A stretch of 5,299 nt of DNA from contig DAIRFP010000308.1 in assembly GCA_036794995.1 (NCBI GenBank), forward strand, positions 1 to 5,299, in the 5' to 3' direction. Under the pieces are notes generated by a model. That model was not told where the DNA came from. It worked only from the letters and a program-made list of their open reading frames with translations, and did not search any database. Each line of letters begins with the position of its first letter. Position 1 is the stretch's first letter. This document shows positions 1-5,048 of this stretch, piece by piece. Made by a program: the position numbers and the translations under genes. The DNA is from DAIRFP01 sp036794995. GTDB taxonomy: Bacteria; Desulfobacterota; Binatia; UBA9968.

Positions 1-54
1 AGCCGAGTCGAAGGGAGGGGCCAGGGGAGATTTGCGTGGGCCGAAGCGCGATAC
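1..54. other. non-coding flank with GC-rich repeat-like sequence
   Basis: No start codon with a usable frame is seen here on either strand. On the minus strand the stretch reads CTCCCCTGGCCCCTCCC, then TTCGACTCGGCT. I recognise these as wording common in dispersed intergenic repeats, but no second copy lies in the window. No gene or promoter can be supported. Confidence 0.35.
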
Positions 55-84
55 TGTCATTTCGAGCGCTCACCGAGAATGACA
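55..84. repeat. short inverted repeat TGTCATT...AATGACA downstream of the last gene
   Basis: TGTCATT (55-61) and AATGACA (78-84) form a 7-bp perfect inverted repeat with a 16-nt loop. Its outer sequence resembles the inner arms of the element at 1361-1487 (TGTCATCCTGAG), so it may be a decayed relative. It starts about 29 nt beyond the stop at 113. No U-run follows on the minus strand, so it is not a convincing terminator. Confidence 0.5.
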
Positions 85-112
85 ACCCGGCGTCGGGGAC
101 ATTGTCTCCGCC

Positions 113-1327
113 TTACGTTAACACTTCTTCCGCCCGCCATTGGTCGATCGTCGCCCTGTCATAACCCAGAATCTCCCCGAGAATCTGCTCATTGTCGGAG
201 CCCAGCCGGTTAGGCAGCCGCAACGGCTCTTCTGTCATTCCTCTAAACAAGATCCCGCTGCGGGGAATCTCAAACGGTCCGATCAAAGAGGCCGAAAAGG
301 ACGCAAAGTAGTTTCGATGCCGGAGCTGCGCGTCCTCGAGGAGATCGGCGCCGGTCTGTACCACGCCGGCGGGAACTCCCGCGGATTGTAGCCGAGTCAT
401 TACTTCTTCCGCGCTCCGCGCCTCCGTCCACTGCTGCGCAATGGCATCGAGATCCGACGCGTGCTGCACCCGGTTCTCACGGTTTGCAAAACGAGCGTCG
501 CCGATGAGTTCTTCCTGACCGATGACGCGACAAAAGCTGCGCCATTCATCATCGGTGCGGACAGAGATCACGCACCAGCGATCTTCGCCTTGGCACCGAT
601 AGCAACCGTGCGGCGCCGCTGCCGGATCGCGATTGCCTCTCGGTTGAGGATCGTGGCCATTGATCGCGGCATCCAGATAGGTTGTGCCCAGCGTATAGGC
701 GGTTCCCTCGATTTGTGCGAGATCGATGGACACGCCCTTGCCCGTTAAACGCGTGCGCAGTAGCGCGGCAACCATAATAGTCGGCGCCATGATGAAACCG
801 AGATGATCCGGGTAAACTCCCTGACTCCCGATGGGACGATCTTGATCCGGGTGATTCCAGAGATAAGTCATCCCGGAGAAAGCCGTTAGATTGAACCCCC
901 AGGTGCCATAGCTGCTTTTAGGACCTTCGGACCCGAACCCCGGTAGTTTGACTATGACAAGTTGTGGGTTGATCTTTCTCAGCTCATCATCCCCCAAGCC
1001 AAGTTTGTCCAGCACTCTGGGGCGAAAATTCTGCAATATCGCATCCGATTTCCCGGCCAGCTCTTTGATGAGCCGCGCTCCGGTGGGATGTTTGAGATTA
1101 ATGCTCAGCGAGCGGACGCCGAGATTGCATTCGATGAATCTCGGGGCTGCGTCGATGTCTTTGTGCTGCCCGTAGTGGCGAAAGGTATCGAGACCGCCTT
1201 TGCGGGACTCGATCTTGATGACCTCGGCGCCGTAATTAGCCAACAACCTGCCGGCAAACGGGCCGGCATAGCCGGTGGTGAAGGTCAAGATGCGAACGCC
1301 TTTGAGAATTTCGTTGGTGCTATTCAC
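113..1327 (-). CDS. CoA-transferase family III (CaiB/BaiF), catalytic Asp present
   Basis: 404 residues from the GTG start. An in-frame ATG at 1378 would add 17 residues, but the first of these (MTLRHS) are encoded by the terminal repeat of the neighbouring element, and the family homology begins at LKGVRILTF, only 7 residues after the GTG. Family landmarks: the N-terminal ANYGAEVIKIES segment, NLGVRSLSINLK, GFGSEGP (130-136), and a GSQGVYPDHLGF segment whose Asp174 matches the aspartate that forms the acyl anhydride in formyl-CoA transferase (Asp169 there, from memory). A HGCYRCQGEDRWCVISV stretch follows in the small domain. It should transfer CoA to a carboxylic acid in the cytoplasm. It is only distantly similar to the upstream CoA-transferase, so this is not a recent duplication. 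The 260-nt gap with two repeats separates it from that gene; it may still be in the same operon. Donor and acceptor are unknown. Confidence 0.9.
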   Translation of the reverse strand: MNSTNEILKGVRILTFTTGYAGPFAGRLLANYGAEVIKIESRKGGLDTFRHYGQHKDIDAAPRFIECNLGVRSLSINLKHPTGARLIKELAGKSDAILQNFRPRVLDKLGLGDDELRKINPQLVIVKLPGFGSEGPKSSYGTWGFNLTAFSGMTYLWNHPDQDRPIGSQGVYPDHLGFIMAPTIMVAALLRTRLTGKGVSIDLAQIEGTAYTLGTTYLDAAINGHDPQPRGNRDPAAAPHGCYRCQGEDRWCVISVRTDDEWRSFCRVIGQEELIGDARFANRENRVQHASDLDAIAQQWTEARSAEEVMTRLQSAGVPAGVVQTGADLLEDAQLRHRNYFASFSASLIGPFEIPRSGILFRGMTEEPLRLPNRLGSDNEQILGEILGYDRATIDQWRAEEVLT

Positions 1328-1333
1328 GCTTCG

Positions 1334-1339
1334 TCCCTT
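1334..1339 (-). promoter_or_regulatory. ribosome binding site deciding the GTG start of the last CoA-transferase
   Basis: AAGGGA on the minus strand, 6 nt ahead of the GTG at 1327. It is a moderate anti-SD match at good spacing. It favours the GTG over the upstream ATG at 1378, which lies within the repeat element at 1361-1487. Confidence 0.6.
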
Positions 1340-1360
1340 GCAATCACCCACTCGCAAGAG

Positions 1361-1487
1361 ACTGTGTCGCAATGTCATCCTGAGGCGATAGCCGAAGGAT
1401 CTCGTCTTCGTAAGTAACTGAAAATGCGAGATGCTTCGCTGCGCTCAGCATGACACCCATGGGATTTTTTTCTTATTGCGACACAGT
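1361..1487. mobile_element. 127-bp MITE-like element with 13-bp perfect terminal inverted repeats and nested inner repeat
   Basis: ACTGTGTCGCAAT (1361-1373) and its exact reverse complement ATTGCGACACAGT (1475-1487) bound the element. Inside lies a second inverted repeat: TGTCATCCTGAG (1373-1384) against CTCAGCATGACA (1444-1455), 11 of 12 matching, continuing into AAGGATCTCG (1395-1404) against CGAGATGCTT (1427-1436). It has no coding capacity of its own. The palindrome CCCATGGG (1456-1463) and a T7 run (1465-1471) follow the inner hairpin on the plus strand. No clear target-site duplication is visible next to the outer repeats. It is most likely a small non-autonomous or dispersed palindromic element that inserted between the two CoA-transferase genes; a REP-like structural repeat is the alternative. 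Confidence 0.68.
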
Positions 1488-1493
1488 GTCCAA

Positions 1494-1524
1494 GGGGAGA
1501 GGGAACTAAACTTTTCCTCTCCCT
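1494..1524. repeat. purine/pyrimidine hairpin, CCTCTCCCT type
   Basis: GGGAGAGG (1495-1502) pairs perfectly with CCTCTCCC (1516-1523). On the plus strand the stem extends inward through a G-T wobble and two A-T pairs, leaving a 7-nt loop; on the coding (minus) strand the wobble becomes an A/C mismatch. Related GGTGAGGGTG sequence follows at about 1537-1546. It lies about 65-95 nt downstream of the first CoA-transferase stop (1588), but no U-run follows on the minus strand, so terminator function is doubtful. It directly adjoins the separate repeat at 1361-1487. Confidence 0.6.
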
Positions 1525-1587
1525 CGACGCGATGAAGGTGAGGGTGCTGAGATTCACGCAACCGTAACTTCTGACTAATTTTCCACT

Positions 1588-2808
1588 TCATATTATTCCT
1601 TCCCCCACCAGCACTTCCAGTTCACGGCGCTCCAGCCCCAATTCGCCGCGAAACACTTCGTCGTTATGCTGACCCAAAAGCGGCCCGGGCGACGGACCGG
1701 ACCGCTCGCGGTCTACCATAAACGGACTCCCCGCCTGCTGGAACACCCCGAGCACCGGATGCGTGACGGTGCCGAAAAAACCCCGCGCCTGAATGTGCGG
1801 GTCTTTCATGAAATCCAGCGGTGAGTTGACGGGCAGGCCCGGGATGCCGTTCTTCTGCATCAGTTCGGCAAGATCTTCCTTGAGAAAACGGGACGTAAAA
1901 GAAGTGACTTCCGCATTAATATAATCGGCGTGGGCGCGCCGCAGGTTGCTGTTGATCCACTTCGGATCGTCGAGATCCGGCGCATGATCTTCCCACACTT
2001 TGAGCAACAGCGGCCAGTGAGTCTGGGTCACAAAAAGCGCGATCCAACCGTTCTTGCACTGGAAAAGATTCGCCGGCGCGTTGTGCTGATGCTGGCTGCC
2101 GGCGCGCTTCATGACCCGCCCTTCCGCCGAGTAGTTGAAGGCAACATGCTCATGAAGCGCTAGGCTGGCCTGAATCGACGCGTCGACGTAAGCGCCGATG
2201 CCGCGGGTTTCTCTCTGCCAGAGCGCGAGCATCGTGCCGTAGGCGGCGAACAGGCTGGCATAATAATAGGACTGGGTTTCCGGCGGATTGCACGGCGCCA
2301 GCTTTGGATCGCCGCTGATGTAGAGCAAGCCGCCCATGGCTGTGCCGACGATGTCGGGGGTTTGGAAATCCGCGTAGGGCCCGTCTTGACCGAACCCGGT
2401 GACGGAAACCAAGATCAGTTTGGGGCGCCGCTCCAGTAGCAAGTCGTAACCTAGATTGTGCGCGCCGAGATATCCCGGCGCAAAGCTTTCCAGCACGATG
2501 TCGGAGCGCTCGACTAGATCAAGCAATAACCTGCGACCGCGCTCCTTAGTGATATCCAAGGTGACGCTGCGCTTGCCGGCGTTGAGGTAGGCAAAGCGCA
2601 GGCTGCCCTCCCGGTCTTGGTTGCCCTCGGCGAAGGGCGGCTCACCCCGGGTCGGATCGCCGCCGGGGGATTCGACCTTGATCACATCCATCCCCAGGTC
2701 ACGCAACAGTTTGCCGCAGAACGCCCCCATGGAGGAGGCCAGATCGAGGACTCGAAATCCCGGCAGCAGCGAGGTCGATGTGTTAGTCTCAGCCATCTGT
2801 CTGCTCAT
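1588..2808 (-). CDS. CoA-transferase family III (CaiB/BaiF), with atypical active-site position
   Basis: 406 residues, near the family's usual 380-420. N-terminal Rossmann-like part with GFRVLDLASSMGAF (17-30) and GMDVIKVESPGGDPTR (39-54); AYLNAGKRSVTLDI (73-86); the family's GFGQDGPY (138-145); then a small second domain and a C-terminal return to the large domain ending PGPLLGQHNDEVF. This family moves CoA between carboxylic acids in the cytoplasm, normally through an Asp-acyl anhydride. At the place where Asp is expected (before the ASLFAAYG helix) the protein has TQSYYYASL (178-186), so by eye Tyr181 occupies the Asp position. It may belong to a subfamily lacking the Asp, or be the non-catalytic half of a heteromer with the next gene. 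The start is uncertain: ATG at 2808 or ATG at 2796 (giving MAETNTST, 402 residues). Neither has a clear Shine-Dalgarno, because the hairpin at 2812-2878 occupies the upstream region. Confidence 0.88.
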   Translation of the reverse strand: MSRQMAETNTSTSLLPGFRVLDLASSMGAFCGKLLRDLGMDVIKVESPGGDPTRGEPPFAEGNQDREGSLRFAYLNAGKRSVTLDITKERGRRLLLDLVERSDIVLESFAPGYLGAHNLGYDLLLERRPKLILVSVTGFGQDGPYADFQTPDIVGTAMGGLLYISGDPKLAPCNPPETQSYYYASLFAAYGTMLALWQRETRGIGAYVDASIQASLALHEHVAFNYSAEGRVMKRAGSQHQHNAPANLFQCKNGWIALFVTQTHWPLLLKVWEDHAPDLDDPKWINSNLRRAHADYINAEVTSFTSRFLKEDLAELMQKNGIPGLPVNSPLDFMKDPHIQARGFFGTVTHPVLGVFQQAGSPFMVDRERSGPSPGPLLGQHNDEVFRGELGLERRELEVLVGEGII

Positions 2809-2811
2809 GAC

Positions 2812-2878
2812 CGAGGATAGAAGATGGAGGATGGAACATGGAAAAGCGCGATACTCTATCCTCGATCTTCCATCCTCG
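2812..2878. repeat. intergenic inverted repeat (22-nt arms, GAGGATGGAAGAT type)
   Basis: Left arm 2812-2833 and right arm 2857-2878 are reverse complements at 19 of 22 positions (core CGAGGAT.GAAGAT..AGGAT), separated by a 23-nt loop. The element fills most of the 82-nt gap between the dehydrogenase stop (2891) and the CoA-transferase start (2808), and its left arm ends 3 nt from the first possible ATG. No U-run follows on the transcribed strand, so it is not a standard terminator. The GGATGGA/GGATAGA wording resembles short dispersed repeats I associate with uncultivated bacterial genomes; that association is from memory. Confidence 0.78.
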
Positions 2879-2890
2879 CTTTATCTTTTA

Positions 2891-4054
2891 TTAGCCCTTG
2901 TGATTCTTGATGATGTGCTGCGCCAACCGCCAGCGCAGAACTTCCGGCGTGCCTTCGGTGATGCGGATGCTGCGGATTTGCCGGTACCACCACTCCAGCG
3001 GCAATTCCCGCATCAAGCCCAGGCCGCCGTGAACTTGAATCGACCGGTCCACCACCCGGCCCGCCATTTCGGCGCACATGATTTTGGTCATGTACGAGAG
3101 TTGCCGCACGTCTTCGCCGCGATCGTGTCGCCAGGCGCACTCGTAAACCATCAATCGGCAGGCGTGCAGCTCCATCGCTGAATCGGCGATCATGAACTGA
3201 ATCGCCTGGCGATCCGATAGCGGGCGGCCGAAGGTCGTCCGAACTTTGGAATACTCGATCATCATATCCAGTGCCCGGCTGGCGATGCCCACGGGGCGCG
3301 CGCCGTGGCCGCGAATGCGGCCTTCTTGAATCCAACCCTGCGCGATGGCAAAACCCTGGCCTTCACCGCCGATCATATCAGCGGCCGGCACTCGGACATT
3401 CTCGAACAGAATCTGCCCCGGCGTGTCCCCCATCATGGTCGGCCACAGTCTTTCCAGGGTCACCCCCGGAGCCTTCATATCGACGATTAAACAACTAACG
3501 CCGCCCCGCGCGCCCTTCTCGGGATCGGTTACCGCAATGACTTGAGCGTAATCTGCCGTTTTCGCCCCGGTAATGAACCGTTTGGTGCCATTGATGACAT
3601 AATAATCGCCATCCCTAATGGCGCGGGTCTTCATTCCCGCCGGATCGCTGCCGGCGTCGGGTTCGGTCTGAGCAAAGCAAATTCGTTTCTCACCACGAAT
3701 CACCGGCAAGAGAAAACGCTTTTTCTGTTCTTCGTTGCAATGAAATAGCACCGGTCTCACTTCCGGTCCAAAGATCGGTGCGTAGCGAAAAGGTATGGCC
3801 ACCGTCCGCGCCACCTCTTCCATGATGACGCAGCGGCTCATGAGATCGAGCCCGGCGCCGCCGTATTCCGTCGGGACATCGAGCAGCCAAAGACCGATCG
3901 CCTTGGCCTTCTCCTGGAGGGGTTTGATGTACTGCTCGGGCATGTCCTCGCCTTCCGGCCGGCACTCCCGCTCCAGAGGAATCAGCTCGCGGTCGACAAA
4001 CTTACGAACGGTTTCCTTTAGTAATTGCAGCTCTTCAGGAAGATTGAAATCCAC
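2891..4054 (-). CDS. acyl-CoA dehydrogenase
   Basis: 387 residues, the normal length for the family, starting at GTG. All three domains are present: an N-terminal helical domain (about 1-120), a middle beta domain (about 121-235) and a C-terminal helical domain (about 236-387). The first signature reads CFAQTEPDAGSD (126-137). The second contains QVHGGLGL (340-347). Arg272 followed by FG (275-276) is the usual FAD/dimer-contact motif. Glu367 in ITEGTPE matches the catalytic base position of medium-chain type enzymes (the EGT motif). It should be an FAD-dependent cytoplasmic flavoenzyme that oxidises an acyl-CoA to the trans-2-enoyl-CoA and passes electrons to an electron-transfer flavoprotein not seen here. 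Its placement after a crotonase and before two CoA-transferases suggests it acts on the thioester they make. No truncation or frameshift is seen. Chain length or aryl preference cannot be read from the sequence. Confidence 0.93.
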   Translation of the reverse strand: MDFNLPEELQLLKETVRKFVDRELIPLERECRPEGEDMPEQYIKPLQEKAKAIGLWLLDVPTEYGGAGLDLMSRCVIMEEVARTVAIPFRYAPIFGPEVRPVLFHCNEEQKKRFLLPVIRGEKRICFAQTEPDAGSDPAGMKTRAIRDGDYYVINGTKRFITGAKTADYAQVIAVTDPEKGARGGVSCLIVDMKAPGVTLERLWPTMMGDTPGQILFENVRVPAADMIGGEGQGFAIAQGWIQEGRIRGHGARPVGIASRALDMMIEYSKVRTTFGRPLSDRQAIQFMIADSAMELHACRLMVYECAWRHDRGEDVRQLSYMTKIMCAEMAGRVVDRSIQVHGGLGLMRELPLEWWYRQIRSIRITEGTPEVLRWRLAQHIIKNHKG

Positions 4055-4059
4055 CGTTA

Positions 4060-4063
4060 CTCC
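4060..4063 (-). promoter_or_regulatory. Shine-Dalgarno GGAG for the acyl-CoA dehydrogenase GTG start
   Basis: GGAG on the minus strand, 5 nt ahead of the GTG at 4054. It supports the GTG as the true start, which is also where the family's usual N-terminus (DFNLPEELQLLKETVRKF) begins. It lies only 5 nt from the foot of the hairpin at 4069-4118, so folding of that hairpin could affect initiation. Confidence 0.65.
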
Positions 4064-4068
4064 GATTG

Positions 4069-4118
4069 GGTTTTGGATTTTGGATCAGGCCCGTCGGACC
4101 TGCCCAAAATCCGAAACC
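4069..4118. repeat. intergenic inverted repeat (15-nt arms) between crotonase and dehydrogenase genes
   Basis: Left arm 4069-4083 (GGTTTTGGATTTTGG) pairs with right arm 4104-4118 (CCAAAATCCGAAACC) at 14 of 15 positions. The 20-nt loop contains a second short stem, CAGG..CC with GG..CCTG, around 4086-4102, so the whole unit can fold as one long hairpin. On the transcribed strand the stem is not followed by a U-run (CAATCGGAGTAACG follows), so it is not a classical intrinsic terminator. It may damp or stabilise the mRNA between the two genes. It ends just ahead of the GGAG ribosome binding site of the dehydrogenase gene. Confidence 0.75.
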
Positions 4119-4120
4119 GC

Positions 4121-4151
4121 CTTTGAACCTTGAACTTTAAACTTTGAACCT
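4121..4151. repeat. low-complexity TTGAAC-type short tandem repeat
   Basis: The 10-mer CTTTGAACCT occurs exactly at 4121-4130 and 4142-4151, with the related TTGAACTTTAAA between them, giving a degenerate TTGAAC/TTTGAAC tract. It abuts the stop codon of the crotonase gene and sits right next to the hairpin at 4069-4118. It looks like non-coding repeat material and not a regulatory site. Confidence 0.6.
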
Positions 4152-4983
4152 ACTTGGCGTCGCGATTATACGCGCCCAACCCCGGCCGGTAGGTTTTTTC
4201 GTCGAGAAACTGCTTCATGCCGGTTTCGCGGCCTTTTTCCGGATCTGTGAGCCGCAGCGCCGTTCCCTTTGCGCTCATGTATTCTTCAGCCTGCCCGTAT
4301 TCCATGTTGCGGCAATACTTGTAGACCTCTTTAGCCGCCCTGAGCACCGCCGGATTTTTCTCCATCAATTTGTTGGCCAGCTTGACCGTCTCTTCACGGA
4401 GCTTTTCCTTCGGCACCGCATAGTTGATGAGCTTCATCTCCGCGGCCTTCTTGCCGTCGAAGGGGTCGCCGGTCATGATGTACCACATCGCGTCGCGATA
4501 GCACATGGCGTCGGCCAGGACCCGGCTCACCAGGCCGCCGGGGAAAATTCCCCAGTTGATCTCGCTCAAACCAAACGTCGCGTCCTCTGCGGCAATCGCG
4601 AAGTCACAGGCAATCAGCGGCGTGAACGCCCCGCCGAAGCAAAAACCGTTGACCATAGCGATGGTCGGCTTGGGAAAAGTAAAAAGCCGGCGCCAGCGCC
4701 ACTCTTGAGAGGCCCAACTCGCCTTGCGTCTTTCCAATGGATTATCGTCCGTGCCGCGGAAGTACTCGCGCAGGTCCTGACCCGCGCACCAGCTCGGCCC
4801 CGCGCCAGTAAGCACCAGCACTTTCGTGTCTTTGTCGACTTCCAACTCCGTCAGCGCATCGAGCATGTCGTAATGGAGCTGGGGATTCATGGCGTTCCTC
4901 TTCTCGGGACGGTTCAGAATGACCCAGGTGATCCCCTTGTCCTTTTCTACCTTGACTGTCTTCAAATTGTTTAAATCTGCCAT
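4150..4983 (-). CDS. enoyl-CoA hydratase/isomerase (crotonase) family, p-hydroxycinnamoyl-CoA hydratase/lyase-like
   Basis: 277 residues, ATG start with a strong Shine-Dalgarno. Crotonase-fold landmarks: VILNRPEKRNAM (21-32), the first oxyanion segment CAGQDL (66-71), the second oxyanion segment FCFGGAF (114-120), and FGLSEINWGIFPGG (137-150) carrying Glu141. Length and sequence are close to hydroxycinnamoyl-CoA hydratase/lyase (HCHL, feruloyl-CoA to vanillin plus acetyl-CoA), including the SEINWGI stretch, YIMTG (168-172) and a GMKQFLDEK segment near the C-terminus (255-263). Compared from memory with Pseudomonas HCHL, the catalytic Glu143 and the phenol-binding Tyr75 correspond to Glu141 and Tyr74 here. 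Ser123 becomes Thr121 and Tyr239 becomes Ser237, with Tyr235 nearby. The enzyme is therefore probably a cytoplasmic hydratase or hydratase/lyase on an aryl-type enoyl-CoA; exact substrate and lyase activity are uncertain. It sits between the binding-protein gene and the acyl-CoA dehydrogenase that would produce its enoyl-CoA substrate. Confidence 0.87.
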   Translation of the reverse strand: MADLNNLKTVKVEKDKGITWVILNRPEKRNAMNPQLHYDMLDALTELEVDKDTKVLVLTGAGPSWCAGQDLREYFRGTDDNPLERRKASWASQEWRWRRLFTFPKPTIAMVNGFCFGGAFTPLIACDFAIAAEDATFGLSEINWGIFPGGLVSRVLADAMCYRDAMWYIMTGDPFDGKKAAEMKLINYAVPKEKLREETVKLANKLMEKNPAVLRAAKEVYKYCRNMEYGQAEEYMSAKGTALRLTDPEKGRETGMKQFLDEKTYRPGLGAYNRDAK

Positions 4984-4990
4984 TTTTCTT

Positions 4991-4997
4991 CCTCCTT
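4991..4997 (-). promoter_or_regulatory. strong Shine-Dalgarno for the crotonase gene
   Basis: AAGGAGG on the minus strand, 7 nt ahead of the ATG at 4983. It is a near-perfect anti-SD match and by far the strongest ribosome binding site in the window. It fixes the start of the crotonase gene and suggests that this protein is made at a high level relative to its neighbours. Confidence 0.88.
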
Positions 4998-5013
4998 GTT
5001 ATTTCTCAAACGG

Positions 5014-5042
5014 ATGACAATGTGATTCTCATTCCTTATCAA
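5014..5042 (-). promoter_or_regulatory. possible sigma70-like promoter ahead of the crotonase gene
   Basis: On the minus strand TTGATA (5042-5037, 5 of 6 to the -35 consensus) is followed after exactly 17 nt by TGTCAT (5019-5014, only 4 of 6 to the -10 consensus). Transcription from it would start near 5007, about 24 nt ahead of the crotonase ATG and just upstream of its ribosome binding site. The spacing is right but the -10 is weak, and such matches occur by chance. Read-through from the upstream binding-protein gene is an equally good explanation. Confidence 0.22.
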
Positions 5043-5048
5043 TAATTC

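Noticed and set aside
89..115. Imperfect hairpin GGCG...CGCC immediately after the stop of the last CoA-transferase, as a terminator
   Set aside because: The stem is interrupted by a bulge and a mismatch, and the following minus-strand sequence (GGGTTGTCATT) has no U-run.
962..1417. Plus-strand open frame (151 codons) opposite the start of the last CoA-transferase
   Set aside because: Antisense to a well-supported gene, and its C-terminus runs into the repeat element. No recognisable domain or ribosome binding site.
1373..1471. Possible intrinsic terminator: inner hairpin followed by a T7 run
   Set aside because: The T-run follows the hairpin on the plus strand, but no plus-strand gene ends here. 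On the transcribed minus strand the hairpin is not followed by a U-run.
1375..1557. Small minus-strand open frame (60 codons) in the gap between the two CoA-transferases
   Set aside because: It is made entirely of repeat sequence (the 127-bp element and the CCTCTCCCT hairpin), and its start lies in repeat-like flank. Such frames are commonly mis-annotated as small proteins.
44..2855. Exact 12-mer AAGCGCGATACT at 44-55 and again at 2844-2855, both in gaps
   Set aside because: About one exact 12-base match is expected by chance in a window this size, and the similarity does not extend beyond the 12 bases.
2856..3335. Minus-strand open frame (159 codons) overlapping the acyl-CoA dehydrogenase in another frame
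   Set aside because: The Arg/Pro/His-rich composition is typical of an off-frame reading of GC-rich sequence, and it runs across the intergenic hairpin. The dehydrogenase frame explains this DNA.
4144..4974. Long plus-strand open frame (276 codons) opposite the crotonase gene
   Set aside because: It mirrors the crotonase reading frame almost end to end. The minus-strand protein has clear family motifs and a strong Shine-Dalgarno, while the plus-strand translation shows no recognisable domain. It is an antisense shadow.
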